Counted from the stretch's first letter, positions 1 through 9,653 are shown. The stretch is 64,000 nt of DNA from Catellatospora sp. KI3 (GCF_029948125.1 NZ_JASAMB010000010.1:62001-126000); one strand, 5' to 3'. The notes: a model not told the origin generated them from the sequence alone. A program made the numbers and translations.

Positions 1-832
1 GGATGTCCGGACCGGTCGAGGCGCCCGGCACGATGCCGCCGCTGGCCTGGTCGACGGTGACCGTGCGCAGGTCCTCGGTGCCGCGCACCGTGGTCAGCGT
101 GCCGGTGGTCTGGTCGAGCACCGCCACGCCGTTGTCCAGCACCGACAGCGCCAGGTCGTGCGACGGGGAGGCGACGGCCTCGGTGCGCACCAGCGACGGG
201 CTGCCGCCGCCGGCGCCGCCCGCCCCGGCGGTGCCCAGCGACTTCGCGGGCGTGATCGCCGAGACGGTGCCCTGGCTCGGCACGGCGATCCACAGCCGGC
301 CCTCGCCGTCGAAGACGCCGCCGGTGATGCCCGGCGGGTAGTGCAGCTCCTCGCCGATCGGCTGCAGCGTCGCCGGGTCGAGCTGGCTCACCACGCCCTG
401 CACCGGGTCGATGATGAACGCGTACGGCCCCTGCAGCGCGATGGTCACCCCCAGCCCCTGCTGCGACTCCTGCTGCGCCGTGATCTGCAGCGTGGCCGGG
501 TCGATGGCGCTGATGCGGCCGGTCGACTCGTCGCGCACGATCAGGTACCGGTCGGACTGGTTGACCTGCACGAAGTGGCCCTGCGCGGCGGTCAGCGCCT
601 GCGAGCGGGTGTCCACTTTGCCGGTCAGGCCGTTGACCCGGGCGAGTTCGCCCTTGGTCAGGCTCCACAGCCACGCGCTGGCGTCGTAGTTCGCCGACAC
701 CTGGTCGTTGGCGCTCAGCCCGAACCAGGTCAGCCCCATCGCCGCCACGAGCGAAAGCACCGTCACGATGGTGACGATGCCGCCCTTGGTCCGTGCTTTA
801 CGTGTGATCGCGCCTGGTGACAGATCCGCCAT
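1..832 (-). CDS. Membrane-anchored beta-propeller-like protein (C-terminus beyond window)
   Basis: The gene runs off the left edge of the window, so only the first 277 residues are visible. The start is ATG at 832, preceded by a purine-rich GGGGGAGGGG ribosome site. Residues 1-16 are basic, and one hydrophobic helix (about 18-40) follows, so this is a type II membrane anchor with the rest outside. The remainder repeats short blade-like units (SAIDPATLQI, SQLDPATLQP, AVLDQTTGTL), as in YVTN/PQQ-type propellers. Large actinobacterial proteins of this design often continue into fibronectin type III domains, which I cannot see here. The downstream end of the next minus-strand gene lies 120 bp upstream. 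The membrane and propeller reading is firm; the function is unknown. Confidence 0.75.
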   Translation of the reverse strand, partial: MADLSPGAITRKARTKGGIVTIVTVLSLVAAMGLTWFGLSANDQVSANYDASAWLWSLTKGELARVNGLTGKVDTRSQALTAAQGHFVQVNQSDRYLIVRDESTGRISAIDPATLQITAQQESQQGLGVTIALQGPYAFIIDPVQGVVSQLDPATLQPIGEELHYPPGITGGVFDGEGRLWIAVPSQGTVSAITPAKSLGTAGAGGAGGGSPSLVRTEAVASPSHDLALSVLDNGVAVLDQTTGTLTTVRGTEDLRTVTVDQASGGIVPGASTGPDI

Positions 833-952
833 GGATCGGCCCCTCCCCCTAGAGCGCGGGGCGCTGGAGACCCCGCAGAAATGGCGTTCCTCCGTGAAGC
901 CGTCGCTCATCCTAGGCGGTGTATGTGACAGGCGAAAGTTCGGTGGGGCTGG

Positions 953-2611
953 TCAACTGCTCGCCGAGGGCGCGACCGTCCGTTCTGTACACTTCTCCTT
1001 CGACCGAATGCCGTCTTTGGACGAGTAGATGGTCATCACGGCGAAGCAGTAGTCGTACTTCGGGTTGAGGCCGTCGAAGGTGAACTCGGTCACCCCGTTC
1101 TGGGGCGAGGCCCAGCGCTGCAGCTCCTCGCCGGGGCGGCCGACCAGGATCCACTGCGCCGCGACGCCGCGCGACGGGTCGTGCCAGCTCAGCGTGATCT
1201 TGTCGCCGTGCTCGGTGAGCAGCAGATCGGTGGCGGCGCCCTGGATCTCGACGCCGGGCTGCTGCGGGTCGTCCTCCTGCTGCGGCAGCACGACCATCAC
1301 CAGCGTCACCGCGGCGGCCAGTACGGCCACGACGGCGGCGGTGACGGCCGCGATGACCGGGCCGCGGCCGCGCGGCGCGGGCGGTGCGGGCACGGGCCCG
1401 GCGGGCGCGACGACCACCGGTGCGGGCAGCGCCGGGAGCTGCTGCTGCACGTGGCGTACGGAAGCCTCCGGCGGCGCCGGCACCGGGGCGACGGCGGGCT
1501 GCTTGGGCACGGGGTCGGCGTGCACCCGCGAGGGCGCCACGGACTGCTGCGTCGGTATCGGCTGCATCGGCGCCGGCATGGGCACGGGCGGGAACGGTGC
1601 GGGCGGCTGAGGGCTCGTCCGCGGCAGGGCCTCCGGCTGCGGCAGGGCTTCCGGCTGCGGCGCGGCCTCGTACGCGGCGGGCCGGTACGGCGGGGGCGCG
1701 GCCGGGTCGGGTGCCTCGGCCGGGGCGTGGCCGCCGGGCCGGTGCAGGTGCGGCAGGTCCAGTTCGGGCAGCGGCTGCAGCAGGCGGGCGGGCAGCGGCG
1801 GGTCCTCCGATGCGGCCTCGTGCTGGTGGCTCGGCGGGGCGGGCTCCTGCGGCGCGGCGGGCAGCTGCGACATCGGGGTGAACCGCTGCGCCAGGGTGGG
1901 CCGCTCGGCTTCGGGGCGGTGCTCTAGTTCGGGGCGGTGCTCGGGTTCGGGGCAGTGCTCGGCGGCGGGCAGCGGCGGCCACGGCGGCAGCGCGCCCGGA
2001 CCATCGGGCGCGAGTTGCGGTGCGGCGTGCGCACCACCAGGCAGAGGCTGCGGTGCGGCGGGCGAGGGCTGCGGTGCGGCGGGCAGGGGCTGCGGTTCGG
2101 CCGGGGTGGCGGGCAGCGGCGTGAGCTGCTGCGGCGCGACCGGTTGGGGCCGGTCGGAGGTGGCGGGCGCGGGGGTCGGGGCGGGGCCGAGCCAGGCCTG
2201 GGCGGCCGCGACGCGCTGCGGGTCGAAGCCCGCGTTCGGACCGTACGACGCGACGCGGGCGTAGTGGCGGCGGGCCTCGTGCCGGTTGCCGAGCTCGTCG
2301 GCGATCTCGGCGAGGTCGTAGGACATCGCCAGCAGCATCGGGTGGTCGTCGCCGTGCCGGTTCGCCCCGGCGTAGAGGGCGTTCTCCAGGACCCGGCGGG
2401 CGGCGGACAGGTCGCCGGACTGGCGGTGCAGCCCGGCGAGCAGGTGGCCGGTGACCAGCACCTCGGGGTGGTCCTCGCCCGCGCTCATGGTGGCGGCGTC
2501 CAGGGCCTGCTCCAGCAGGGCGCGGGCGCTGCTCAGGTCGCCGCGGTCGCGGCGGGCGAGTGCTTCGGCGCGGATGTCGGACAGCGAAGTGGGCGAGGGC
2601 ACGCGCCCCAT
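953..2611 (-). CDS. TPR-containing membrane protein with fibronectin-like C-terminus
   Basis: The protein has 552 residues. The N-terminal 120 residues hold kinesin-light-chain-like TPR units (GEDHPEVLVTGHLLAGLH, then GDDHPMLLAMSYDLAEIAD). A long Pro/Ala/Gln-rich low-complexity linker spans roughly 130-400. A single membrane helix follows near 420-445, and the last 100 residues look like a fibronectin type III or Ig-like fold (LLLTEHGDKITLSWHDPS at its start). Topology would place the TPRs in the cytosol and the C-terminal domain outside. It could link cytosolic partners to the cell surface. A longer Arg/Ala-rich frame overlaps the same DNA and is a shadow. Function unknown. Confidence 0.75.
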   Translation of the reverse strand: MGRVPSPTSLSDIRAEALARRDRGDLSSARALLEQALDAATMSAGEDHPEVLVTGHLLAGLHRQSGDLSAARRVLENALYAGANRHGDDHPMLLAMSYDLAEIADELGNRHEARRHYARVASYGPNAGFDPQRVAAAQAWLGPAPTPAPATSDRPQPVAPQQLTPLPATPAEPQPLPAAPQPSPAAPQPLPGGAHAAPQLAPDGPGALPPWPPLPAAEHCPEPEHRPELEHRPEAERPTLAQRFTPMSQLPAAPQEPAPPSHQHEAASEDPPLPARLLQPLPELDLPHLHRPGGHAPAEAPDPAAPPPYRPAAYEAAPQPEALPQPEALPRTSPQPPAPFPPVPMPAPMQPIPTQQSVAPSRVHADPVPKQPAVAPVPAPPEASVRHVQQQLPALPAPVVVAPAGPVPAPPAPRGRGPVIAAVTAAVVAVLAAAVTLVMVVLPQQEDDPQQPGVEIQGAATDLLLTEHGDKITLSWHDPSRGVAAQWILVGRPGEELQRWASPQNGVTEFTFDGLNPKYDYCFAVMTIYSSKDGIRSKEKCTERTVAPSASS

Positions 2612-2663
2612 GCTGCCGTACGCCCGCCGCCGACGCCACCCCGCAAGATCGCGCCGGGAGGGG

Positions 2664-2933
2664 CTACTTGCGGCCGGGCTTGGTGTGCTTGAAGTGCACG
2701 AACAGGCGGCCGAAGTTCTTGGAGTCCTTCTCCACCCGGTGGTACATGGCCTTGATCTCCTTCTGCTCCAGGAAGCGCAGCACGGTCTTCTTGAGCGCGC
2801 CGGAGCCCTTGCCGGGGATGATCTCGACCAGCGGCGCCTTCTTGGCCACCGCCTCGTTCATGATGTCGTTGAGGGCGCGCTCGATGTCGCGCCCCTTGTT
2901 GAAGATCTCGTGCAGGTCCAGTACTAGTTTCAT
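2664..2933 (-). CDS. Smr-domain protein
   Basis: This 89-residue protein is a stand-alone Smr (small MutS-related) domain. The two diagnostic pieces are visible: the LDLH motif near residues 5-8 and IIPGKGSGALKKTV near residue 40. Smr domains bind or nick nucleic acid; free-standing copies have endonuclease activity in other bacteria (family knowledge). I chose ATG at 2933 because the Smr fold starts there; an upstream in-frame extension to 3017 has Gly/Pro-rich, non-conserved composition. The gene lies between the TPR membrane protein and the divergent M14 carboxypeptidase. Confidence 0.85.
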   Translation of the reverse strand: MKLVLDLHEIFNKGRDIERALNDIMNEAVAKKAPLVEIIPGKGSGALKKTVLRFLEQKEIKAMYHRVEKDSKNFGRLFVHFKHTKPGRK

Positions 2934-3040
2934 CGCCGCCGAGCCTACCCGCTGCGCCTGGCCGCCGCTGGGCGGATTTCCCCTTTTGGCCCGCTCAAGC
3001 CTGCCGGGTCCGGGCAACCATCAGTGATCATTATGATAAA

Positions 3041-3070
3041 TTGACATATTGCAATGACCATGTTCCTGAT
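3041..3070 (+). promoter_or_regulatory. Candidate promoter for the M14 carboxypeptidase gene
   Basis: An AT-rich patch, unusual in this GC-rich sequence, contains a consensus -35 box TTGACA at 3041-3046. Seventeen bases downstream the expected -10 is poor (TCCTGA), so only the -35 assignment is convincing. The gene's AGGAGG ribosome site follows at about 3106. Confidence 0.35.
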
Positions 3071-3114
3071 GGTCTGCTGAGTGCCTCCTCAACACCCCCG
3101 TATAGGAGGCATTC

Positions 3115-4410
3115 ATGCGACGACGGTTGACCGTCCTCGTATCCGCTGCCGCGCTGCTCGGCGCGCTGGTCCTGACCGGACCGGCCGACGGCGCCCCGTT
3201 CACCGGAGAGGCGATCAGCAGCTCCGCGCAGTACCTGGTCAACGGCCCCAAGACGTTCGCCGACCGCGACGCCATCGCCCGCACCGGTGCGGCGATCGAC
3301 GCGATCGCCGACGGCAAGATCGAGATCACGGCCACCGCGGCCGAGGCCAAGGCGATCAAGGCGCTGGGCTTCACGCTGACCTCGCTGGCGGCGCAGCCCA
3401 CCGCGCCGGACGCGCAGGCCCAGGCGTTCCCGTCGGCCGACTCGAACTACCACGACTACAACGAGATGGTCGCCGAGATCAACGCGCTGGTCGCGGCGAA
3501 GCCGGCGATCATGTCGAAGTCGACCATCGGCAACTCGTACCAGGGCCGGGCGATGCCGCTGATCAAGATCTCGGACAACGTCGGCACCGACGAGAACGAG
3601 CCCGAGATCCTGATCAACGCGCACCAGCACGCGCGCGAGCACCTCACCGTCGAGATGGCGCTGTACGTGCTGCACCTGTTCGCCGACAACTACGGCACCG
3701 ACTCGCGGATCACCAGCATCGTCAACAGCCGCGAGATCTGGATCGTGCCGGACATGAACCCCGACGGCGGCGAGTACGACATCGCCACCGGCTCGTACCG
3801 CTCGTGGCGCAAGAACCGCCAGCCCAACAGCGGTTCGAGCTACGTCGGCACCGACCTCAACCGCAACTGGTCCTACCAGTGGGGCTGCTGCGGCGGCTCC
3901 AGCGGCTCGACGTCGAGTGAGACCTACCGCGGCCCGTCGTCGTTCTCGGCGCCGGAGACGACGAACCTGCGCAACTTCGTCAACAGCCGGGTGATCGGCG
4001 GCGTGCAGCAGATCAAGGCCAACATCGACTTCCACACGTACTCGCAGCTGGTGCTGTGGCCGTTCGGGTACACCACGGCCAACACCGGCAGCGGCATGAC
4101 GGCCGACCAGTACAACACGTTCGCCACGCTGGGGCAGCAGATGGCGGCGACGAACGGGTACACCCCGGAGCAGTCCAGCGACCTCTACATCGCCGACGGC
4201 ACCTCGATCGACTGGATGTGGGGTCAGCACAAGATCTTCGCGTACACGTTCGAGATGTACCCGGGGTCGTCCGGCGGCGGCGGCTTCTACCCGCCCGACG
4301 AGGTCATCCCGGCGCAGACCAGCCGCAACCGCGAGGCGGTGCTGATGCTGGCCGAGGCGGCCGACTGCGTGTACAAGGTGATCGGCAAGCAGTCGACGTA
4401 CTGCCCGTAG
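3115..4410 (+). CDS. Secreted M14 family zinc carboxypeptidase
   Basis: The protein has 431 residues with a clear Sec signal peptide (basic MRRR, hydrophobic core, Ala-rich cleavage zone near 26). A propeptide precedes the catalytic domain. Zinc ligands are seen in the HARE motif (H172, E175) and at H307 in [15 protein letters not shown] supplies substrate-binding Asn/Arg, and E380 in TFEMYP is the expected general base. This matches carboxypeptidase T-like secreted enzymes that remove C-terminal residues from peptides. A strong AGGAGG site sits 5 bases before the ATG. A 16-bp terminator hairpin follows the stop. Confidence 0.93.
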   Translation: MRRRLTVLVSAAALLGALVLTGPADGAPFTGEAISSSAQYLVNGPKTFADRDAIARTGAAIDAIADGKIEITATAAEAKAIKALGFTLTSLAAQPTAPDAQAQAFPSADSNYHDYNEMVAEINALVAAKPAIMSKSTIGNSYQGRAMPLIKISDNVGTDENEPEILINAHQHAREHLTVEMALYVLHLFADNYGTDSRITSIVNSREIWIVPDMNPDGGEYDIATGSYRSWRKNRQPNSGSSYVGTDLNRNWSYQWGCCGGSSGSTSSETYRGPSSFSAPETTNLRNFVNSRVIGGVQQIKANIDFHTYSQLVLWPFGYTTANTGSGMTADQYNTFATLGQQMAATNGYTPEQSSDLYIADGTSIDWMWGQHKIFAYTFEMYPGSSGGGGFYPPDEVIPAQTSRNREAVLMLAEAADCVYKVIGKQSTYCP

Positions 4411-4466
4411 GCCGGGGGCCGCGCGCGGTCACGATGTGACCATCCGGCGGCAGCCTGCTGTTGAGC

Positions 4467-4506
4467 AGATCAGGGCACCTGGTTCACCCAGGTGCCCTGA
4501 TCTTTG
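4467..4506 (+). terminator. Stem-loop terminator after the carboxypeptidase gene
   Basis: A perfect 16-bp inverted repeat (4467-4482 with 4488-4503) encloses a 5-base loop TTCAC and is followed by TTTG. It sits 57 bp after the carboxypeptidase stop. Confidence 0.8.
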
Positions 4507-4618
4507 TGTCTCGGTCGCCTTGGCCGTGGTCCGGTGGATGTTGTTTACTGTCAGACGATTCTCGGATTGATCACGTGGGGCCCGAGTTGTCTGCTCTGGA
4601 CATGGCCTTGGAGGAACA

Positions 4619-5035
4619 GTGACCCAGACCTCCGCCCGCGTGGAGACCGTCTCCGCGGCGCGCGACTTCGCCGACCAGCTGCGCTGGTGGCGCGGTGTGC
4701 GCGGGCTGTCGCAGGGCAAGCTGGCGCTGGCGATGCCGCACAGCGAGGCGATGATCGCCAAGGTCGAGTCGGGGGAGCGGTGGCCGACGGAGGATCTGGC
4801 ACGCCGCTGCGACGAGGTGCTGCAGACCGGCGGGGTGCTGGCGGTGCTGTGGCCGCGGGTGCGGGCCGAGCAGCAGGCCAGTGACGGGCGGCGGCGCAGG
4901 CGCAAGGACGCCGATGGACTTCCACCGGCGGACGCGCGGCAGTTGCTGGCCATGGTGTTGGCCGACGCCTCAGCGGCGCAGACTCATCCGTTCGTACGTG
5001 ATGCTTTGGCCGCTTTGGATGCCACGGACAACTAG
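4619..5035 (+). CDS. XRE-family helix-turn-helix regulator
   Basis: This 138-residue protein starts at GTG 4619 with GAGGAA just upstream. Residues 19-70 form a cro/C1-type HTH (LRWWRGVRGLSQGKLALAM then EAMIAKVESGERWPTEDLA). It resembles the N-terminal DNA-binding half of the many actinomycete XRE regulators that carry a DUF5753 ligand domain, but here the C-terminal part is only about 60 residues and that domain is missing. A 10-bp inverted repeat overlaps its stop codon and lies upstream of the permease operon, so control of that operon is plausible. Confidence 0.82.
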   Translation: MTQTSARVETVSAARDFADQLRWWRGVRGLSQGKLALAMPHSEAMIAKVESGERWPTEDLARRCDEVLQTGGVLAVLWPRVRAEQQASDGRRRRRKDADGLPPADARQLLAMVLADASAAQTHPFVRDALAALDATDN

Positions 5036-5055
5036 CCGTACCGGATAGTTGTCCG
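5025..5055. promoter_or_regulatory. Inverted repeat overlapping the XRE stop codon
   Basis: CGGACAACTA (5025-5034) is matched by TAGTTGTCCG (5046-5055) across an 11-base spacer. It may be an operator for the permease/amidase operon starting at 5168, or the terminator hairpin of the regulator gene; no T-run follows, which favours an operator. Confidence 0.4.
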
Positions 5056-5167
5056 GATCGGAGATCTACCCGACCAGCCAGACGTACTTGCAAATGGGAT
5101 CGCAGGCGTGCGCGCCGCGCCACACTACGTCGAACATCAGACACAACCGATTCCAGGAGGCACTGCC

Positions 5168-6628
5168 ATGTCTGTCCTGACGCCGCAGGCGGAGGGGTCG
5201 TTCGCGGCCACGCCGCCCGGCGACCCTGAGCTCAGCAAGTTCGGGTACACCCCGCAGCTGCGCCGGTCGCTGACCTTCACCGACCTGCTGTTCTACGGCC
5301 TGATCTACATGGTGCCGATCGCCCCGTTCGCCATCTTCGGCCAGGTCTTCCAGGCCTCGGGCGGCATGGTCGCGCTGGCGTACCTGGCGGGCCTGGTGGT
5401 CATGCTGTTCACCGCCTCCTCGTACGCGCAGATGGTCAAGGCGTTCCCGATCGCGGGCTCGGTGTACAACTACGCCGGGCGCGGCATCCACCCGTCGGCG
5501 GGCTTCCTGGCGGGTTGGGCGATCATGCTCGACTACTTCCTGGTGCCGGGCCTGCTGTACCTGGTCGCCTCGGTGACCATGCAGGGTGCCATCCCGTCGG
5601 TGTCGCCGTGGGTGTGGCTGGTCGCGTTCGTGGCCATCAACGCGATCATCAACTACTTCGGCATCCGGCTGACCGCCGTCGCGATCAACATCATGATCGC
5701 CGGTGAGCTGATCGTGCTGGGCATCTTCCTCGTCATGGGCATCACGGGCCTGGCCTCCGGCCGCGGCAACGGCGACTGGACCAGCGCGTTCTTCAACGGC
5801 GACAACTTCAGCCTCTCGCTCGTGCTGGGCGCGGTGTCGGTGGCGGCGCTGAGCTTCCTGGGCTTCGACGGCATCTCGATGCTGTCGGAGGAGAGCAAGG
5901 GCGGCTCGCGCAGCGTCGGCCGGGCCATGTCGGTCGTGCTGATGCTGGCCGGTCTCATCTTCATCGCCCAGACCTGGGTCGCCTCGCTGTTCACCGACTC
6001 CAAGGCGCTGCTGGAGACCACCGACGCCGGCGTCATCGGCTCGGCGTTCTACGACGCCGCCGCGGCGGCCGCCGACGCGCCGTGGCTGGCCACGCTGTGC
6101 CTGGCCGCGACCGCGATCGCGTGGGGCCTGCCGGACTCGATGGTGGCCCAGACCGCGCTGTCGCGCCTGCTGTTCGCCATGGCCCGGGACAGGCAGCTGC
6201 CGAAGTTCCTGGCGAAGGTCTCCACCAAGCACGCCTCGCCGGTCAACGCGGTGCTGCTGACCGCCGTGGTGTCGCTGGCCATCTCCGGCACCGCCCTCTA
6301 CGCGCTGACCGAGAACGAGTACGACAGCATCACCCTGCTCGGCACCATGGTCAACTTCGGTGCCATGTTCGCCTGGCTGCTGCTGCACGCCTCGGTGATC
6401 TGGCACTACGTCGTCCGCAACGGCAGCAAGAACTACCTGCTGCACCTGGTCGTGCCGATCGTCGGCATCGCCCTGCTGGTCGCGGTCCTGATCAACATGA
6501 AGGTGTACACGCAGGTCTGGGGCAGCATCTGGGTGCTGGTCGGCCTCATCGTGCTGGTGGGCCTGTACCTGGTCGGCCGCCGTCCGAAGCTGTCCGGCCT
6601 GGGCGGCAGCGAAGGCGACGCCGCGTGA
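5168..6628 (+). CDS. APC superfamily amino acid/amide permease
   Basis: The protein has 486 residues with about 12 membrane helices. The N-terminal helix 1 (TFTDLLFYGLIYMVPIAPFA) and the helix 6 region (GFDGISMLSEE) fit the amino acid-polyamine-organocation family. I chose ATG 5168, which has AGGAGG nine bases upstream; an extended frame to 5108 has none. The stop overlaps the GTG start of the acetamidase/formamidase gene, so the two proteins are translationally coupled. The likely job is import of an amide or amino acid whose nitrogen is released by the amidase (inference). Confidence 0.88.
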   Translation: MSVLTPQAEGSFAATPPGDPELSKFGYTPQLRRSLTFTDLLFYGLIYMVPIAPFAIFGQVFQASGGMVALAYLAGLVVMLFTASSYAQMVKAFPIAGSVYNYAGRGIHPSAGFLAGWAIMLDYFLVPGLLYLVASVTMQGAIPSVSPWVWLVAFVAINAIINYFGIRLTAVAINIMIAGELIVLGIFLVMGITGLASGRGNGDWTSAFFNGDNFSLSLVLGAVSVAALSFLGFDGISMLSEESKGGSRSVGRAMSVVLMLAGLIFIAQTWVASLFTDSKALLETTDAGVIGSAFYDAAAAAADAPWLATLCLAATAIAWGLPDSMVAQTALSRLLFAMARDRQLPKFLAKVSTKHASPVNAVLLTAVVSLAISGTALYALTENEYDSITLLGTMVNFGAMFAWLLLHASVIWHYVVRNGSKNYLLHLVVPIVGIALLVAVLINMKVYTQVWGSIWVLVGLIVLVGLYLVGRRPKLSGLGGSEGDAA

Positions 6629-7629
6629 GCGAGTTCTACGAGGTGAACCCGACCCCGGAGCAGTACGCGTACACCTTCGGCCCGAACAAGCCGCTGGCGC
6701 ACGTACGCCCCGGGGACGTGCTGAAGATCCGCACCGAGGACTGCTTCGGCGGCCTGGTGCGGGGCTTCGGCGACCTCCCCTCGCAGGTGTGCACCTTTCC
6801 GTACCTCAACCCGGTCACCGGGCCGTTCTACGTGGAGGGGGCGCAGCCGGGCGACACGCTCGCGCTGCACTTCGCCTCCATCACCCCGGCCCGCGACTGG
6901 GCGGTGTCCAGCACCTTCCCGCACTTCGGGGCGCTGACCGCCACGTCGCACACGGCCATGCTGCACCCGCCCCTGGAGGAGCGGGTCTGGCTGTACGAGA
7001 TCGACAAGGCCGCCGGGACCGTGCGCTACTCGGCGCGCAACTCCGACTTCACCGTGGACCTGCCGCTGGACCCGATGCACGGGACCGTCGGCGTGGCCCC
7101 GGGGGCGTTCGAGTCCCGGATGACGATCACGCCCGACGCCCACGGCGGCAACATGGACACCCCGGAGCTGCGGGCCGGCACGACCGTGTACTTCGGCGTC
7201 AACGTCGAGGGCGCCCTGTTCGCCGTCGGTGACGGCCACGCCCGCCAGGGCCAGGGCGAGGTCTCCGGCGTCGCGGTCGAGGCCGCGATGGAGACCGTCG
7301 TCGCCGTCGAGCTGATCAAGGGCGTGGCCACGCCGTGGCCGCGCATCGAGTCCGACACGCACCTGATCTCGACCGGGTCGGCGCGGCCGCTGGAGGACGC
7401 GTACCGCATCAGCCAGCACGACCTGGTGACCTGGGTGTCGGAGCTGACCGGGCTGGACCTGCTGGACTCGCTGCAGCTGGTCTCCCAGGCCGGGGAGGCG
7501 CCGGTCGGCAACGTGGTGGACACCAACTACACGATGGTCGCCAAGCTGGCCAAGCAGTACCTCGGGCGGACCAGCGTGTACGACGGCGTGCACGCGCGGC
7601 TGAAGGCGCTGGGCGCCGGCTACCGCTGA
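6625..7629 (+). CDS. Acetamidase/formamidase family protein
   Basis: A 334-residue cytosolic hydrolase of the FmdA_AmdA family, which converts formamide or acetamide to ammonia and the acid. Family landmarks include the conserved GPFYVEGAQPGDTLAL stretch (about residues 66-81), the HGG-containing segment (TPDAHGGNMDTPEL, near 170) and GDGHARQGQGE near 203, with clustered His/Asp/Glu for the metal site. The start is the GTG overlapping the permease stop (GTGA). The exact substrate is not deducible; amino-acid amides are possible because the partner is an APC permease. Confidence 0.9.
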   Translation: MSEFYEVNPTPEQYAYTFGPNKPLAHVRPGDVLKIRTEDCFGGLVRGFGDLPSQVCTFPYLNPVTGPFYVEGAQPGDTLALHFASITPARDWAVSSTFPHFGALTATSHTAMLHPPLEERVWLYEIDKAAGTVRYSARNSDFTVDLPLDPMHGTVGVAPGAFESRMTITPDAHGGNMDTPELRAGTTVYFGVNVEGALFAVGDGHARQGQGEVSGVAVEAAMETVVAVELIKGVATPWPRIESDTHLISTGSARPLEDAYRISQHDLVTWVSELTGLDLLDSLQLVSQAGEAPVGNVVDTNYTMVAKLAKQYLGRTSVYDGVHARLKALGAGYR

Positions 7630-7640
7630 CAACCTCACCG

Positions 7641-7671
7641 TGGTGTGGCCGGGTCTGACCCGGCCACACCA
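7641..7671 (+). terminator. Stem-loop between amidase and GPP34 genes
   Basis: A perfect 14-bp stem (7641-7654 with 7658-7671) with a CTG loop follows the amidase stop by 11 bp. The downstream sequence is CACCCGTTTT. It is either a terminator or an intercistronic processing hairpin. Confidence 0.65.
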
Positions 7672-7693
7672 CACCCGTTTTCGGAGGACAGCC

Positions 7694-8332
7694 ATGGAAC
7701 TCGCGCTCGCCGACGAGCTCTTCCTCATCGGGCACGACGAGTACAGCGGCAAGACGAAGATCAACAATGACGTGCTGTCCTGCGGGCTGGCCGCCGCGGC
7801 GCTCGGTGAGCTGATGCTCGCCGGGACCCTGGTGGTCGAGTCGGGCCGGGTCGCGGCGTGGTCGGCGCGGCAGAATGGCGACGCGGTCAACGACCAGGTG
7901 GTGGCGGAGCTGCAGAAGGTCGGCACGGGGCATCCGGTGCAGAACTGGATCCAGCATCTGCGTACCGACATCAAGGAGGTCGTGGCGCACCGCCTGGGCC
8001 TGCGCGGGATCGTGCGCCGCGAGACCTCGCGCAGCCTGACCGGCCGCACCCAGGTCCGCTACCCGGCGGCCGACCCGACCGAGGCGACGCGCTCGGTGGT
8101 GCGGCTGGGGTTCCTGCTGGGCCGCCCGAGTGAGGCGCTGGACCTGCCGGCGGCGCTGCTGTCGTCGCTGTCGACCGCGGTCGGGGTGGCGATCGTGGTG
8201 CCGATGCTGAACAACGGGCAGACCCGCGACCGGCTGGAGCAGGTGCGCCTGGGGCTGCCGCAGGAGCTGCGGGAGCTGGTCAAGGGCGTCGAGTCGGCGA
8301 TCGCGACGGTGGCCCTGCAGGCGCGGGGCTGA
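7694..8332 (+). CDS. GPP34 family phosphoprotein
   Basis: A 212-residue protein of the GOLPH3/VPS74-like GPP34 family, recognised from the opening LALADELFLIGHDE and the helical repeats that follow. In eukaryotes the family binds phosphoinositides at the Golgi; in actinomycetes, where it is widespread, its role is unknown. The ATG at 7694 has GGAGG nine bases upstream. The last 53 bp overlap the end of the convergent antiporter gene. Confidence 0.85.
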   Translation: MELALADELFLIGHDEYSGKTKINNDVLSCGLAAAALGELMLAGTLVVESGRVAAWSARQNGDAVNDQVVAELQKVGTGHPVQNWIQHLRTDIKEVVAHRLGLRGIVRRETSRSLTGRTQVRYPAADPTEATRSVVRLGFLLGRPSEALDLPAALLSSLSTAVGVAIVVPMLNNGQTRDRLEQVRLGLPQELRELVKGVESAIATVALQARG

Positions 8333-9506
8333 GCACGGCCCCCTCCCGGCGGGCCCACCGGTCGGCGAACAGCCGGGTGCTCAGCCCGTGTACGACGATG
8401 CTCAGCCCGACCACGACGACGACCATGTCGGCGACCCAGTCGGCGTCCAGCCCGCGCAGCTGCTCCAGGGCGATGATGCCGAGCACCATGCTGTCCAGGC
8501 CGCGCGGCCCCCAGTAGCCCAGGGCGAGCACTTCGCGCCGGGGCAGGCGGGTGCCGATGAGGGCGAGGGCGACGGGCACCATACGGATGACGGTGAGGCT
8601 GGCGAAGGCGTAGAGGAACACGCGCCAGTCCAGGCCGTCGGTGAACGACGGCACGACCAGGGACCCGAAGACGAACCAGACCGCGGCCGACAGGACGGCC
8701 ACGGCGTCCTCGCAGGTCTGCAGTGCGGTGCGGGGCAGTTCGGGTGCGGTGGCGCGGCAGGTGAGCCCGGCGGCGAACGCTGCGACGAAGCCGTTGCCGT
8801 GCAGGGTGTAGGCGGCGGCGAAGGTGGCGATGGCCAGGGCGAGCAGGCCGACGCGTTCGGCGTCGGCGGTGCTCCAGCCGCGGTGGCGGGCCAGGCGCAG
8901 CAGGCGGGCGCCGGTGTAGCCCAGGGCGATGCCGACGGCGACGGCGATGAGCAGTTCGAGCAGCACTTCGGGGATGGTCTCGCCGCCGACGGCTCCGGCG
9001 AGCACGATGAGCAGCAGCGGTGCGGCCAGACCGTCGTCGAGGCCGCTGGTGACGGTGATGGTCTGGCGCAGGTCGGCGGGCAGGCGCTGGTCGTGCAGCA
9101 GCGGGGTGATCGGGGTGGAGTCGGTGGCGGCGAGGATGACGGCGGTGATGGCGCAGACCCACCAGCCGGCGCCGGCCAGCAGCGGGACGGCGGCGAGGAA
9201 CCCGAAGAGCACGGTGAGCGGGAACGCGATGAGCAGCATGCGCAGGGTGACGCCGGTGTGGGTGCGCAGCCACGGTATGCCGATGTCGGTGGCGTCGGTG
9301 AACAGGACCACGGCGAGGGTGAGTTCGACGAGGTGGCGGACGGTGTCGCCGGTGAGTTCGACGTCGACGAGGGGGTGGGTGCCGCTGGTGAGGATCATGC
9401 CGGAGGCGGCCATGGCGATGGGGACGGTGACGCTGTAGCGCTGGGCTGGCCGGGCGATGACGGCCCAGGCGACCAGGACCAGGCCGAGCATCAGTACGGC
9501 GAGCAC
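8280..9506 (-). CDS. Cation:proton antiporter (CPA family)
   Basis: A 408-residue integral membrane protein with about 12 helices. Charged residues sit within membrane segments, as in Na+/H+ exchangers (LFTDATDIG near residue 73, and AATDSTPITPLL followed by SGLDDGLAAPLLL). I place the start at GTG 9506 because GGGTGAGGAACC precedes it and helix 1 begins at once; an upstream ATG at 9605 adds a Pro-rich leader. The 3' end overlaps the GPP34 gene tail to tail. Its ion specificity cannot be read from the sequence. Confidence 0.85.
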   Translation of the reverse strand: MLAVLMLGLVLVAWAVIARPAQRYSVTVPIAMAASGMILTSGTHPLVDVELTGDTVRHLVELTLAVVLFTDATDIGIPWLRTHTGVTLRMLLIAFPLTVLFGFLAAVPLLAGAGWWVCAITAVILAATDSTPITPLLHDQRLPADLRQTITVTSGLDDGLAAPLLLIVLAGAVGGETIPEVLLELLIAVAVGIALGYTGARLLRLARHRGWSTADAERVGLLALAIATFAAAYTLHGNGFVAAFAAGLTCRATAPELPRTALQTCEDAVAVLSAAVWFVFGSLVVPSFTDGLDWRVFLYAFASLTVIRMVPVALALIGTRLPRREVLALGYWGPRGLDSMVLGIIALEQLRGLDADWVADMVVVVVGLSIVVHGLSTRLFADRWARREGAVLSPAPAGPPSRSPTRRP

Positions 9507-9653
9507 GGGCGGTTCCTCACCCTGTCCATTCAACCGGGCGGGGGGTGGTGCCGGGGTGCAAAGCGGTGATCCGGTGAGGGCGGAGATTGTTGCCGGGTGC
9601 GCCATATTAACTGATCGGCGTAAATATTGCGCATGTCGAACGTGCTCTTCCCA

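Noticed and set aside
912-2639. A 575-codon minus-strand frame overlapping the TPR membrane protein
   Set aside because: Its product is dominated by Arg, Ala and Pro with no domain, which is the usual off-frame reading of GC-rich DNA; the 552-residue frame has TPR, membrane and Fn3-like parts.
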